From the NCBI RefSeq assembly GCF_003931565.1, contig NZ_RRYI01000006.1, positions 248,001 through 312,000 on the forward strand: 64,000 nt of DNA. Reading direction: 5' to 3'. The stretch comes from Caulobacter sp. 602-1 (GTDB lineage Bacteria > Pseudomonadota > Alphaproteobacteria > Caulobacterales > Caulobacteraceae). The first letter of the stretch is position 1, and each line of letters opens with the position of its first letter. Both the position numbers and the translations under genes were made by a program. The notes beneath the pieces are model-generated. The model ran no database searches and was not told the DNA's origin. It saw only the letters and a program-made list of their open reading frames with translations. Below, piece after piece: positions 18,280-26,987 of the stretch.

Positions 18280-19814
18280 TGAGTCTGGAGCCCGCGTTCG
18301 ACGCCTTTTCGGAAATCTACGATTCCGGACGGCAGCAGGTCGTCTGGACCCGCCTGATCGACGACCTCGAGACTCCGGTCTCGGCCTATCTGAAGATCGC
18401 CCAGGCGCGTCCCTACAGCTTCCTGTTCGAGAGCGTCGAAGGCGGGGCCTGGCGCGGTCGCTACTCGATCGTGACCATGAACCCGGATCTGGTGTGGCGC
18501 TGCCGCGGCGATCAGGCCGAGATCGCCGAGGGCGACGACATCGCCGCCGGCCGGTACACGCCCCAGCCCGGCGGCGCGCTGGACAGCCTGCGCGATCTGG
18601 TCGCCCGCTCGCGCATGGAGCTGCCCAAGGGTCTGCCGCCCATGGCCGCCGGCGTGTTCGGGGCTCTGGGCTATGATCTGGTGCGCCTGGTCGAGCGTCT
18701 GCCCGATATCAACGAGGATACGCTGGGCCTGCCGGACGGGATCATGACCCGGCCGTCGATCGTCGCCGTTTTCGACGCCATCGCCCAGGAGATCATCCTG
18801 ACCACGGCCGTGCGCCCGAAGGCCGGCGTCTCCGCCCAGGACGCCTATGCCGCCGCGCGGTCGCGGATCGAGACCGTGATGGCCGACCTGCATCGTCCGC
18901 TGGCCCACGACGCGCCGCGCGCGCCGCGGGAACCTATGGAGTTCACCACACCGGTCAGCCGCGCTGACTACGCCGACGTCGTCGCCAAGGCCAAGGACTA
19001 CATCGCCGCCGGCGACATCTTCCAGGTCGTGGCCAGCCACCGCTTCCGCGCGCCTTTCGACCTGCCGCCGTTCGCCCTCTACCGCTCGCTGCGCCGGACC
19101 AATCCATCGCCGTTCCTGTTCTTCCTGAACCTCGACGGCTTCAATCTTGTGGGTTCCAGCCCCGAGATCCTGGTCCGCCTGCGCGACAACAAGATCACCA
19201 TCCGGCCGATCGCCGGCACCCGTCCGCGCGGCGCCACGCCCGAGCAGGACGCGGCGCTGGAGGCCGAGCTGCTGGCCGATCCCAAGGAACGCGCCGAGCA
19301 CCTGATGCTGCTGGATCTCGGCCGCAACGACGTCGGCCGCGTGGCCATGCTCAATCACCAGGGTCGAAACACCCCGGCCGAGCGTCCCAAAGGTCCGAAC
19401 GTCCGGGTGACCGAGAGCTTCAAGATCGAGCGCTACAGCCACGTGATGCATATCGTCTCGAACGTCGAGGGCACGGCGCCGGAAGGCGTGGATCCGGTCG
19501 ACGTGCTGATGGCCGCCCTGCCCGCCGGCACCCTCTCGGGCGCGCCCAAGGTGCGGGCCATGGAGATCATCGACGAGCTGGAAGTCGAAAAGCGCGGCAT
19601 CGGCTATGCCGGCGCCGTGGGCTATTTCGGCGCCGATGGCTCGGTCGACACCTGCATCGTGCTGCGCACGGCGCTGGTCAAGGACGGCATGATGTACGTT
19701 CAGGCCGGCGGCGGCATCGTGGCCGACAGCGATCCCGACGCCGAGTATGACGAGACCCTGCACAAGTCCCGCGCTCTCAAGCGCGCGGCAGAGGAAGCCT
19801 GGCGATTCAGCTGA
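18279..19814 (+). CDS. trpE: Anthranilate synthase component I
   Basis: First step of tryptophan synthesis: chorismate plus ammonia or glutamine to anthranilate, with TrpG as glutaminase partner. The N-terminal region (PVSAYLKIAQARPYSFLFES, with the conserved LLES-like feedback element replaced by FLFES) precedes the chorismate-binding core: GDIFQVVASHRF, SPEILVRL, PIAGTRPRG, DLGRNDVGRV, VEGTAPEGVDPVDVL, LPAGTLSGAPKVRAMEIID and the C-terminal VQAGGGIVADSDPDAEY. Length 511 aa is typical. The start overlaps the stop of the ppiD-like gene. trpG is 350 bases further on, beyond a small reverse-strand ORF. Confidence 0.96.
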   Translation: MSLEPAFDAFSEIYDSGRQQVVWTRLIDDLETPVSAYLKIAQARPYSFLFESVEGGAWRGRYSIVTMNPDLVWRCRGDQAEIAEGDDIAAGRYTPQPGGALDSLRDLVARSRMELPKGLPPMAAGVFGALGYDLVRLVERLPDINEDTLGLPDGIMTRPSIVAVFDAIAQEIILTTAVRPKAGVSAQDAYAAARSRIETVMADLHRPLAHDAPRAPREPMEFTTPVSRADYADVVAKAKDYIAAGDIFQVVASHRFRAPFDLPPFALYRSLRRTNPSPFLFFLNLDGFNLVGSSPEILVRLRDNKITIRPIAGTRPRGATPEQDAALEAELLADPKERAEHLMLLDLGRNDVGRVAMLNHQGRNTPAERPKGPNVRVTESFKIERYSHVMHIVSNVEGTAPEGVDPVDVLMAALPAGTLSGAPKVRAMEIIDELEVEKRGIGYAGAVGYFGADGSVDTCIVLRTALVKDGMMYVQAGGGIVADSDPDAEYDETLHKSRALKRAAEEAWRFS

Positions 19815-19838
19815 GCCTTAGGGCTGTTTCTTCCGCGC

Positions 19839-20054
19839 CTACGGACCGCCTAGCCGGTCCTCCGGCAGGTGTTGGGTGACCGCCGGCGGCGCCAGCACCA
19901 TCACCGTGGCGAAGGCCAGCGCGCAAAGCGCGGCGAAGGCCGCGGCGGCCAGCACCGGCGCCATCTTCTGGGGGCGCGTCTTGGGCCGCAGCAGCGCGCG
20001 GACATAGGCGACGGCGACAGGGTCCAGGGCGGAATCACGCGGGTCCATTCCCAT
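19839..20054 (-). CDS. Small predicted membrane protein, 71 aa
   Basis: Reverse-strand ORF between trpE and trpG. The first start has GGAG seven bases upstream (CTGGAGCATCAT-ATG). Residues about 30-53 (MAPVLAAAAFAALCALAFATV) form one convincing transmembrane helix, preceded by an Arg/Lys-rich segment, which predicts a cytoplasmic N-terminus. I do not recognise a family. It does not overlap the two forward genes, which supports it being real, but high-GC DNA makes such ORFs common. Treat as a probable small membrane protein of unknown function. Confidence 0.5.
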   Translation of the reverse strand: MGMDPRDSALDPVAVAYVRALLRPKTRPQKMAPVLAAAAFAALCALAFATVMVLAPPAVTQHLPEDRLGGP

Positions 20055-20096
20055 ATGATGCTCCAGACCGCTTCCGCTGTAACCGTAACTGAAAGC

Positions 20097-20135
20097 CGCG
20101 GGCGAAAATGCCGCTACACAAAGGCTTCGCCCGCG
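20097..20135. other. Hairpin upstream of trpG
   Basis: Perfect 10-bp inverted repeat (arms 20097-20106 and 20126-20135) with a 19-base loop, 28 bases before the trpG ATG. It could fold in a trpG leader transcript or mark a protein-binding site. No leader peptide with tandem Trp codons was seen, so classical attenuation is not supported. Confidence 0.4.
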
Positions 20136-20163
20136 CTAGAACCGCACTTCGAAAGGCGGCGTC

Positions 20164-20760
20164 ATGATCCTCGTCATCGATAACTACGACAGCTTCACCT
20201 ACAACCTCGTTCACTATCTGAACGAGTTGGGCGCCGAGACGGTCGTCTACCGTAACGACGCCCTAACGGTGCAGGAGGCCCTGGGCCTGCATCCGGCCGC
20301 CGTGTTGCTGTCGCCTGGACCAAAGGCTCCGGACCAGGCCGGCATCTGCCTGCCGCTGCTGCGCGCCGCGCCGGCAGACCTGCCGATCCTGGGCGTTTGC
20401 CTCGGCCACCAGGCCATAGGTCAGGCCTATGGCGGCGAGGTGATCCGCGCCAAGCAGGTCATGCACGGCAAGGTCAGCAAGGTGCGCCACAACGACAAGG
20501 GCATCTTCAAGGGACTGCCCAACCCCTTCACCGCCACCCGGTATCACAGCCTGGCCGTCCGCAAGGAGGACCTGCCGCCCGAGTTGGAGGTCACCGCCTG
20601 GACCGACGACGGCGAGATCATGGGCGTCCAGCACAAGACCCGGCCCGTGTTCGGCGTCCAGTTCCATCCGGAATCGATCGCCACCGAGGGCGGCCATCAG
20701 ATGCTGGCCAATTTCATGGACCTGGCGGGCGTCAAGCGCGACGCGGCGGTCTGGGTCTAG
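20164..20760 (+). CDS. trpG: Anthranilate synthase component II (glutamine amidotransferase)
   Basis: Supplies ammonia from glutamine to TrpE. Class I amidotransferase triad: nucleophile Cys in [10 protein letters not shown], and His/Glu in [12 protein letters not shown]. It begins with the diagnostic [17 protein letters not shown]. Length 198 aa is standard. It is a separate gene, unlike the fused trpEG of many Rhizobiales. It is followed after 10 bases by trpD. Confidence 0.96.
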   Translation: MILVIDNYDSFTYNLVHYLNELGAETVVYRNDALTVQEALGLHPAAVLLSPGPKAPDQAGICLPLLRAAPADLPILGVCLGHQAIGQAYGGEVIRAKQVMHGKVSKVRHNDKGIFKGLPNPFTATRYHSLAVRKEDLPPELEVTAWTDDGEIMGVQHKTRPVFGVQFHPESIATEGGHQMLANFMDLAGVKRDAAVWV

Positions 20761-20770
20761 GACGGTCAAC

Positions 20771-21796
20771 ATGTCCGATGCATTCAAGCCGCTGTTGGCT
20801 AAGCTGGCCGACGGCCAGACCCTGGGCGAAGAGGACGCCGAGGTGTTCTTCACCGCCTGCCTGCGCGGCGAACCGACGCCGGCCCAGGTCGCCGCCGCCG
20901 TCACCGCCATGCGCCTGCGGGGCGAGACCGTGGGCGAGATCGCCGCCTGCGCCCGCGCCATGCGCCGCGCGGCCGTCCAGCTGGAGCATCCCTACGAGGT
21001 CATCGACGTCTGCGGCACCGGCGGGGATGGCCTGCACACCCTGAACATCTCCACCGCCGTCGGCTTCGTGGCCGCCGGCGGAGGCCTCAAGGTCGCCAAG
21101 CACGGCAACCGCGCCATCACGTCGAAGTCCGGCACGGCCGACGTGCTGACCGCTCTGGGCGTCAATATCGACGCCACGCGCGAGCAGCAGCGGCGGGCCC
21201 TGGACGAGGCCGGCATCTGCTTCCTGTTCGCCCAGGCCCACCACGGGGCGATGAAGCATGTCTCGCCGATCCGCCAGCAGCTGGGTTTCCGAACCATCTT
21301 CAACCTGCTGGGCCCGCTGACCAATCCGGCCGGCGCCAAACGGCAGGTGGTGGGCGTCTCGGCGCCGCGCTTCGTCGAGCCGATCGCCAAGGCCCTTGGC
21401 GCCCTGGGCGCCGAACGGGCCTGGTCGGTGCACGGCGCGGGCATGGACGAACTGACCACCACGGGCGAGACCGAGGTCGCCGAATGGCGCGACGGCCGCA
21501 TGCATCTCTTCACGATCACGCCCGAGGCCGTCGGCTTGCCCCGCGCCTCGCTGTCGGACCTCACCGGCGGCGATCCAGACTTCAACGCCGCCGCCCTCAC
21601 CCGACTGCTTGACGGCGAGCAGGGCCCGTATCGCGACATCGTGCTGCTGAACGCCGCCGCCGCCTTCCTGGTCGCCGACAAGGTCGAGACCCTGGTCGAG
21701 GGCATCGCACTGGCCGCTGACGTCATCGACGACGGCCGCGCCAAGGCCGCCCTCGCCGGCCTGGTGGCCGCAACGAATACGGAAGCCGCCGCATGA
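20771..21796 (+). CDS. trpD: Anthranilate phosphoribosyltransferase
   Basis: Transfers phosphoribose from PRPP to anthranilate. Family motifs: [17 protein letters not shown] (PRPP/Mg site), [19 protein letters not shown], and [17 protein letters not shown]. Length 341 aa is typical. It lies between trpG and trpC; its stop overlaps the trpC start by four bases (ATGA), which implies translational coupling. Confidence 0.97.
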   Translation: MSDAFKPLLAKLADGQTLGEEDAEVFFTACLRGEPTPAQVAAAVTAMRLRGETVGEIAACARAMRRAAVQLEHPYEVIDVCGTGGDGLHTLNISTAVGFVAAGGGLKVAKHGNRAITSKSGTADVLTALGVNIDATREQQRRALDEAGICFLFAQAHHGAMKHVSPIRQQLGFRTIFNLLGPLTNPAGAKRQVVGVSAPRFVEPIAKALGALGAERAWSVHGAGMDELTTTGETEVAEWRDGRMHLFTITPEAVGLPRASLSDLTGGDPDFNAAALTRLLDGEQGPYRDIVLLNAAAAFLVADKVETLVEGIALAADVIDDGRAKAALAGLVAATNTEAAA

Positions 21797-22581
21797 CCGA
21801 CATCCTCGCCAAGATCGCCGCCTACAAGCGCGACGAGGTCACCGACCGCAAGCGCCGTCGCACCCAGGCCGCCCTGGACTCCGCGGCCCGCAACGCCTCG
21901 TCGCCGCGCGGCTTCAAGCGGGCGCTCGCTCAGGGCCACGCGCCCGGCAAGCTGTCGCTGATCGCCGAGATCAAGAAGGCCTCGCCCTCCAAGGGCCTGA
22001 TCCGGGCCGACTTCGATCCGCCGGCCCTGGCCCGCAACTATGAGGCTGGCGGCGCGGCCTGTCTGTCGGTGCTGACCGACGGACCCAGCTTCCAGGGCGC
22101 CGACGCCTATCTGATCGACGCCCGGGCGGCGACCGCCCTGCCCTGCATCCGCAAGGACTTCCTGGTGGACCCCTGGCAGGTGGCCGAGAGCCGCGCCCTC
22201 GGCGCCGACGCCATCCTGGTGATCCTGGCGATGATCGACGACGTCCTGGCCGCCGAGCTGATGGCCGAGGCCAGGCGGCTGGGCATGGACGCCCTCGTTG
22301 AAGTCCACGACGAGGCCGAGATGGCTCGCGCCGGCGCCCTGGGCTCGGACCTCGTGGGGATCAACAACCGCGACCTGAAGAGTTTCGTCGTCGACCTGGC
22401 CGTCACCGAGCGGCTGTCGGCCCAAGCGCCCAAGGACGCCCTGCTGGTCACCGAGAGCGGCATCTTCACCCCTGATGACGTGGTGCGGATGGAGGCCACC
22501 GGCGCCAAGGCCATGCTGGTCGGCGAAAGCCTGATGCGTCAGGCCGACGTCACAGCCGCCACGCGCGCTCTGCTCGGCTAA
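21793..22581 (+). CDS. trpC: Indole-3-glycerol phosphate synthase
   Basis: Closes the indole ring to give indole-3-glycerol phosphate. TIM-barrel enzyme with the signature [21 protein letters not shown], the substrate loop [51 protein letters not shown] and [11 protein letters not shown]. Length 262 aa is normal. It is a single-function enzyme: no PRAI domain is fused. It ends the trpG-D-C group. In many alphaproteobacteria moaC and moeA come next; here they do not. Confidence 0.97.
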   Translation: MTDILAKIAAYKRDEVTDRKRRRTQAALDSAARNASSPRGFKRALAQGHAPGKLSLIAEIKKASPSKGLIRADFDPPALARNYEAGGAACLSVLTDGPSFQGADAYLIDARAATALPCIRKDFLVDPWQVAESRALGADAILVILAMIDDVLAAELMAEARRLGMDALVEVHDEAEMARAGALGSDLVGINNRDLKSFVVDLAVTERLSAQAPKDALLVTESGIFTPDDVVRMEATGAKAMLVGESLMRQADVTAATRALLG

Positions 22582-22689
22582 AGGATCGGGTACGCGCCAT
22601 CTGGCGTTTTCGGCCTCGTCCGCTCACAGTCGCCTCAACAAGAAAGCCGCCGCGCCGCGACGCCGGCGACGCCACGCGAGGAAGCGCGA

Positions 22690-23256
22690 ATGCATTGGGT
22701 CGCCCGCGTGGTGAATTGGTCCCTCGTCGCCTTTTTCAAGCGCGAGGGCTGGACGATCGAAGGCTCTGCGCCGACGACGACCCGCAAGTTCGTCATCATC
22801 GCCGCCCCGCACACCAGCAACTGGGACTTCGTCTATTTCCTGGGCGCGGCTGACGCCCTGAACTTGAAGTTGAGCTTCATGGGCAAGGCCTCGCTGTTCC
22901 GCTGGCCTTTCGAGACGCTGATGAAGGACCTTGGCGGCGTGCCGATCGACCGCTCCCAGTCACGCGATACGGTCCAGGCCATGGTCGACGAGTTCGCCCG
23001 CCGCGACGAATTCATGCTGACGATCGCGCCCGAGGGCACACGCGGCAAGGCGGGCGGCTGGAAAACAGGCTTCTACAACATCGCCCTGAAGGCTGGCGTG
23101 CCGATGGTGCCCGGCTTCATGGACTACAAGCGCAAGGTGGTGGGCCTGGGTCCGGCGATGATCCCCAGCGGCGACTACGAAAAGGACCTGGCGACGCTGG
23201 CGGCGTTCTATGCGCCCGTCACGCCCAGGCGCCCGGAACTGAAGACCGTCCCCTAG
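22690..23256 (+). CDS. Lysophospholipid / 1-acylglycerol-3-phosphate acyltransferase family protein
   Basis: PlsC-family acyltransferase, 188 aa, predicted to acylate a lipid acceptor at the inner membrane. It has the catalytic HTSNWD (HxxxxD) motif near residue 38 and the acceptor-binding PEGTRGKAGGWKTG motif near residue 117. The block LGGVPIDRSQS is also family-like. An N-terminal amphipathic segment may bind the membrane. AGGAAG precedes the ATG. It is shorter than housekeeping PlsC (about 240 aa) and is not placed with lipid genes, so the acceptor is unknown. Confidence 0.85.
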   Translation: MHWVARVVNWSLVAFFKREGWTIEGSAPTTTRKFVIIAAPHTSNWDFVYFLGAADALNLKLSFMGKASLFRWPFETLMKDLGGVPIDRSQSRDTVQAMVDEFARRDEFMLTIAPEGTRGKAGGWKTGFYNIALKAGVPMVPGFMDYKRKVVGLGPAMIPSGDYEKDLATLAAFYAPVTPRRPELKTVP

Positions 23257-23333
23257 GGTGGATCAACGGCCGGGTTGGCTGAAGCTTGGTCGCTCGCTAG
23301 GGTCCGCGCCGCTCTTTCGCTGAAAGGAATCGG

Positions 23334-24140
23334 ATGCGGGCCCTTCTCTCCAAGCTGCGGCGCGCCTTCTCGCCCGCGCCCCAGGCGCCGGTCGCCGACG
23401 CCGTGGCCGCCCCGCAAGAGCTGTGGCACCTGGTCGGCGCCGCCGACGCCGACTTCATTCGCGTAGGCCAGCAGTTCAAGGAGCTGTTCGTCGCCGCCGG
23501 CCTGCAACCGCACCACGCCTTCCTCGATGTCGGCTGCGGCATCGGCCGCGCCGCCGCGCCGCTGGTCGACTATCTGGATGCGTCGGGCCGCTACGCCGGC
23601 TTCGACGTGATGGCCGAGGCCATCGACTGGTGCAAAGCCAACATCGCCGTTGGCGACCCGCGCTTCGAATTCACCCACGCCGATATGCATAGCGACCGGT
23701 ACAATCCGGGCGGCTCGCAACCGGCCAGCGCCTTCGTCTTCCCCTATCCTGACGCCAGCTTCGACTATGTCTGGCTGGGTTCGGTGTTCACCCACCTGCT
23801 GGCCGCCGACCAGGCCCAGTTCGCGCGCGAGATCGCCCGGGTGCTCAAACCCGGCGGGACCAGCATCGTCTCCTGGTATCTGATCGACGAGGAGGCGCGC
23901 GCCAACACGGGCGGCGGCGAGATCGCCTTCGATTTCGTCCACGCCCTGGAGGGCTGCTGGACCGCGACGCCGGACCTGCCGGAGGCGGTGATCGGCTATG
24001 ACCTGGAGCCGATCCTGGCGCAGTACGAGACACTCGGACTCGATGTTCTGAACCAGGCCCTAGGCGTCTGGCGCCGCCAGCCGATGCAGGACCAGGACAT
24101 CATCATCGCCCGCAAGCGCGCCGAGCTCTCACGCTTTTAG
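23334..24140 (+). CDS. Class I SAM-dependent methyltransferase
   Basis: 268-aa methyltransferase with motif I FLDVGCGIGRAAAPL (about residues 64-78), the acidic post-I strand YAGFDVMAEAIDW, motif II-like FDYVWLGSVFTHL, and VLKPGGTSIVSWY as the post-motif. AAAGGAA precedes the ATG. The substrate is unknown. The gene is convergent with the S-layer-type metalloprotease and overlaps its stop by four bases. A link to surface polysaccharide or S-layer modification is only suggested by the neighbour. Confidence 0.85.
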   Translation: MRALLSKLRRAFSPAPQAPVADAVAAPQELWHLVGAADADFIRVGQQFKELFVAAGLQPHHAFLDVGCGIGRAAAPLVDYLDASGRYAGFDVMAEAIDWCKANIAVGDPRFEFTHADMHSDRYNPGGSQPASAFVFPYPDASFDYVWLGSVFTHLLAADQAQFAREIARVLKPGGTSIVSWYLIDEEARANTGGGEIAFDFVHALEGCWTATPDLPEAVIGYDLEPILAQYETLGLDVLNQALGVWRRQPMQDQDIIIARKRAELSRF

Positions 24141-25975
24141 CCGCCGAAGACGAAGTCGGTTTTCCAATAGCCGTTCGACGGATCGAGGATGTTGACCGCG
24201 AACGGCGCCGCGCCGTCCGAGAGGTCCGTCAGCCAGGCGTCGTTGGACCTGGCCAGCACGCCAACATCCTCGGTGGCCGCGGCCGCAAGCAGGAATCCGA
24301 CCATGGCCGCCTTCGTGCCGATACCGGTCGGGCCGTCGCCGCCGTAGTAGGCCAGGTAGTCCACCCGGGTGTCGATCAGCGCATGGACCTTGGCGTCGGT
24401 CGGCGTCCCGCCGAAGATGGCGCCATAGGCCTTCTTGGTCGCGTCAAAGAGGCTCAGCGATCCATAGCTGGCTGCGAAACTGTCCTTGGCCTCGCCGTTC
24501 TTGCCCAGATTGACCGCGAAGTTGATGTAGCGGTTCACGACATCGAACGTGGCGTAGTAGGCGCTGTTGAGGTTCGTGGCGTTCGGCCCCGTCGGCGAGA
24601 TCAGGAAGTCGACGCCGACCTCGCTCGGCACCTTGCCGGTGAAGAACTGATAGCTCATCGACGCGACCGAGGTCGTGGCGTCGGCGGCCTTGACCACTTC
24701 GGCGATCGCCCCCGCCGGCGTCAGGGTTCCCGCCGCGATCTTGGCGTCGAGATCCGCCGCCGTCGCGCCACCGCCGTCGCGGAGGATAGCGCTCACGGCG
24801 ATCTGGGCGGTCGTGACGGTGAGCGACACCGTCTTGTCGGAGAATTTCACGCTCTCGATATTGATCAGGGTGTCGACGCCCTCGCCGCCGCTGGGGCGCA
24901 GGTCGCGGACGGTCCAGGAACCGTCGGCGTTGCGGACCCAGGCGAAATTCGTCGAGGCGGCGGCATAGGTCATCACGTCCGCGCCGCCGCCGCCGTCGAT
25001 CCGGTCGTCGCCGACGCCGCCGGTCACCGCGTCGGCGCCGCCGCCCAGCTTGACGTCCAGCCGCTCGACATGGCGCAGGTGGACCGCCGCGAGGTTGGTC
25101 AGGCTGCTGGGGACGAAGATGTCGCCATTCAGGTCGCGCACGACCCGCAGGCTCTCGGTCCGAGCGCTATAGTCGGCCCGGAAGACGTCGACGCCGGCGC
25201 CGCCATCGATGTCGGCCAGCCAGGTCTGGTCGAAGATGTCGTCGCGGATCGTCCCCAGCCCGGCGTCGGCCACGATCGCCAGGTCTAGGTCGCCGATCGT
25301 GTACCGCGCGCCGCGATAATAGGCGACGCCGTTCATCAGCCCCGCCAGCGGATCGCCGCCGCTGGGCGGAGCCGCGACCGTGCCGTAGTGCGTGTAGTTG
25401 CCGGGCGTCAGGGGAATTTCGTGGCCGACGAGGGCGAGGACGTTCGGGCCGGAAAAGTACGGCGCGGCGCCCTCCTTGATCACGCGCAGGTCGTACGGAG
25501 AACGGAAGAGACCATCGAGCGCCTCGCCATAGCCGCTGAAGACCAGGCCATGCCCCAGTTCATGAACGATCACGCTCAGGGCGTCGGTGCGATTGTTCGG
25601 AATGTCGTCGGCGGTCTCGGGCGTCGGGTCGAACCAGAGCTCGTTGCGAAGATAGTCGATGGAGAACTGCAGCCTCAGATCATCGCCAACGGTGTTCGGA
25701 TTGCCGCCCGAGCGCAACTCGGCGCTCAGCGTCCCCTCGCCCAGAATCATGCCGCCGGCGAATCGCGCGGCGGTCGTGACCTGCGCCGGCCCGCCCTGAG
25801 CGCGGCCTGAAGCGGTCGAAGTCATGATCTCGACAATGATGTTCGCCGTCGCCGATCCGGCCAGAACATCGCTCCACCTGGACAGTCCCAAGGTGATGGC
25901 CTGGGTCAGGTTGGCGCGTTCGACGTCGGTGATGCCGACCTGGTCGTCGAAACGGATCGAAGGCGTTATCGTCAT
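24137..25975 (-). CDS. RTX-type metalloprotease with RsaA-like S-layer surface-anchor domain
   Basis: 612-aa predicted extracellular zinc protease with no N-terminal signal peptide. Residues about 1-260 form the protease domain with HELGHGLVFSG at 138-148; this is a zincin motif but not the full metzincin HExxHxxGxxH. About residues 300-340 carry a glycine/aspartate-rich RTX stretch (GGVGDDRIDGGGGADVM) that should bind calcium. The last 220 residues resemble the N-terminal cell-surface (LPS) anchor of the Caulobacter S-layer protein RsaA: YQFFTG, DFL, NRYINFAVNLG, VDYLAYYGG, NDAWLTDLSDG. The chain ends in TDFVFGG; a terminal D plus three hydrophobics is typical of type I secretion signals. 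Export by an RsaDEF-like type I system and attachment to LPS is inferred. The C. crescentus S-layer-associated protease SapA is a precedent I recall. Confidence 0.78.
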   Translation of the reverse strand: MTITPSIRFDDQVGITDVERANLTQAITLGLSRWSDVLAGSATANIIVEIMTSTASGRAQGGPAQVTTAARFAGGMILGEGTLSAELRSGGNPNTVGDDLRLQFSIDYLRNELWFDPTPETADDIPNNRTDALSVIVHELGHGLVFSGYGEALDGLFRSPYDLRVIKEGAAPYFSGPNVLALVGHEIPLTPGNYTHYGTVAAPPSGGDPLAGLMNGVAYYRGARYTIGDLDLAIVADAGLGTIRDDIFDQTWLADIDGGAGVDVFRADYSARTESLRVVRDLNGDIFVPSSLTNLAAVHLRHVERLDVKLGGGADAVTGGVGDDRIDGGGGADVMTYAAASTNFAWVRNADGSWTVRDLRPSGGEGVDTLINIESVKFSDKTVSLTVTTAQIAVSAILRDGGGATAADLDAKIAAGTLTPAGAIAEVVKAADATTSVASMSYQFFTGKVPSEVGVDFLISPTGPNATNLNSAYYATFDVVNRYINFAVNLGKNGEAKDSFAASYGSLSLFDATKKAYGAIFGGTPTDAKVHALIDTRVDYLAYYGGDGPTGIGTKAAMVGFLLAAAATEDVGVLARSNDAWLTDLSDGAAPFAVNILDPSNGYWKTDFVFGG

Positions 25976-26119
25976 AAGATCAACCCGTTATCGCGACATT
26001 CCAATTGGACCTCGAACCGATGCGCCGCGTTCGCGCCCGTCCGCGCGATCACCTTAGCAGACCCGCACGACCGTGTTTGTCGGCCAAGGCTCACATCACG
26101 CCCGTATCTCATCGTCAAC

Positions 26120-26148
26120 TTGACATTAAGGAAGAACGCCTAGAGAAC
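26120..26148 (+). promoter_or_regulatory. lexA promoter with LexA operator (SOS box)
   Basis: GAAC-N7-GAAC direct repeat at 26134-26148 (spacer GCCTAGA), which is the alphaproteobacterial LexA operator read on the opposite strand as GTTC-N7-GTTC. A TTGACA -35 lies at 26120-26125 and a CCTAGAGA -10-like element overlaps the operator, close to the Caulobacter housekeeping consensus. It is 45 bases before the lexA ATG and should give autorepression. Confidence 0.85.
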
Positions 26149-26193
26149 ATTGGCAAGGTTTGCGGTTTGTTCCGCGCTCCAGCCGAGGTCGAC

Positions 26194-26898
26194 ATGCTCA
26201 CCCGCAAGCAGCACGAACTGCTGATGTTCATCCACGAGCGGATCAAGGAGACCGGCGTCTCCCCCTCCTTCGACGAGATGAAGGAGGCTCTGGACCTGGC
26301 GTCGAAGTCGGGTATCCACCGGCTGATCACGGCCCTGGAGGAGCGCGGCTTCATCCGCCGCCTCGCGCACCGCGCTCGGGCGCTCGAGGTGGTGAAACTG
26401 CCGCAGCAGGCCACGACGGCGGCTCCGCCCAAGGGGCGTGGCGCCTTCCGGCCCCAGGTGTTCGAAGGCGGCGGCGCGCCGCCATCGACGACCGCGTCCG
26501 CCGCGCCGGCCAATGACAGCCGCGAACTGCCGATCCTGGGCAAGATCGCCGCCGGCACGCCGATCGACGCCATCCAGCACGAACGCGAGCGCCTGCCCGT
26601 GCCCGAATCCATGCTGGGCAACGGCGAGCACTATGTTCTCGAGGTGCAGGGGGACTCGATGATCGAGGCCGGCATCCTCGACGGCGACTACGTGATCATC
26701 AAGAAGGGCGACACCGCCACCTCGGGCGAGATCGTCGTCGCCCTGGTCGGCGAGGAAGCCACCCTCAAGCGCCTGCGCAAGAAGGGCGGCTCGATCGCCC
26801 TGGAAGCGGCCAACCCGAAATACGAGACCCGCATCTTCGGTCCCGACCAGGTCGAGGTGCAGGGCAAGCTGGTGGGCCTGATCCGCCGGTATCACTAG
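26194..26898 (+). CDS. lexA: LexA repressor, SOS regulator
   Basis: Represses DNA-damage genes until RecA filaments trigger self-cleavage. The start was placed at [17 protein letters not shown], the universal LexA start; the open frame continues upstream into the operator region. Residues 1-70 form the winged helix-turn-helix ([33 protein letters not shown]). A long linker (about 72-112), usual in alphaproteobacteria, follows. The cleavage site is Ala120-Gly121 in KIAAGTP. The catalytic pair is Ser155 (QGDSMIEAG) and Lys192 (EATLKRL). Length 234 aa fits. It has its own operator 45 bases upstream and a strong terminator after it. The window also holds a second operator, in front of sidA. Confidence 0.97.
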   Translation: MLTRKQHELLMFIHERIKETGVSPSFDEMKEALDLASKSGIHRLITALEERGFIRRLAHRARALEVVKLPQQATTAAPPKGRGAFRPQVFEGGGAPPSTTASAAPANDSRELPILGKIAAGTPIDAIQHERERLPVPESMLGNGEHYVLEVQGDSMIEAGILDGDYVIIKKGDTATSGEIVVALVGEEATLKRLRKKGGSIALEAANPKYETRIFGPDQVEVQGKLVGLIRRYH

Positions 26899-26922
26899 GC
26901 CGCGCCGGCCCGCAGAGAATAG

Positions 26923-26955
26923 GCCCTGATCCTCGGCCGAGGATCAGGGCTTTTT
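26923..26955 (+). terminator. Intrinsic terminator of lexA
   Basis: Perfect palindrome with 14-base arms (26923-26936 and 26937-26950) followed by TTTTT. It begins 24 bases after the lexA stop and faces the end of the reverse-strand aspartic protease gene. Confidence 0.92.
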
Positions 26956-26987
26956 CGTATCCGGACATCGCGGTCGGTTGCGCCGTT

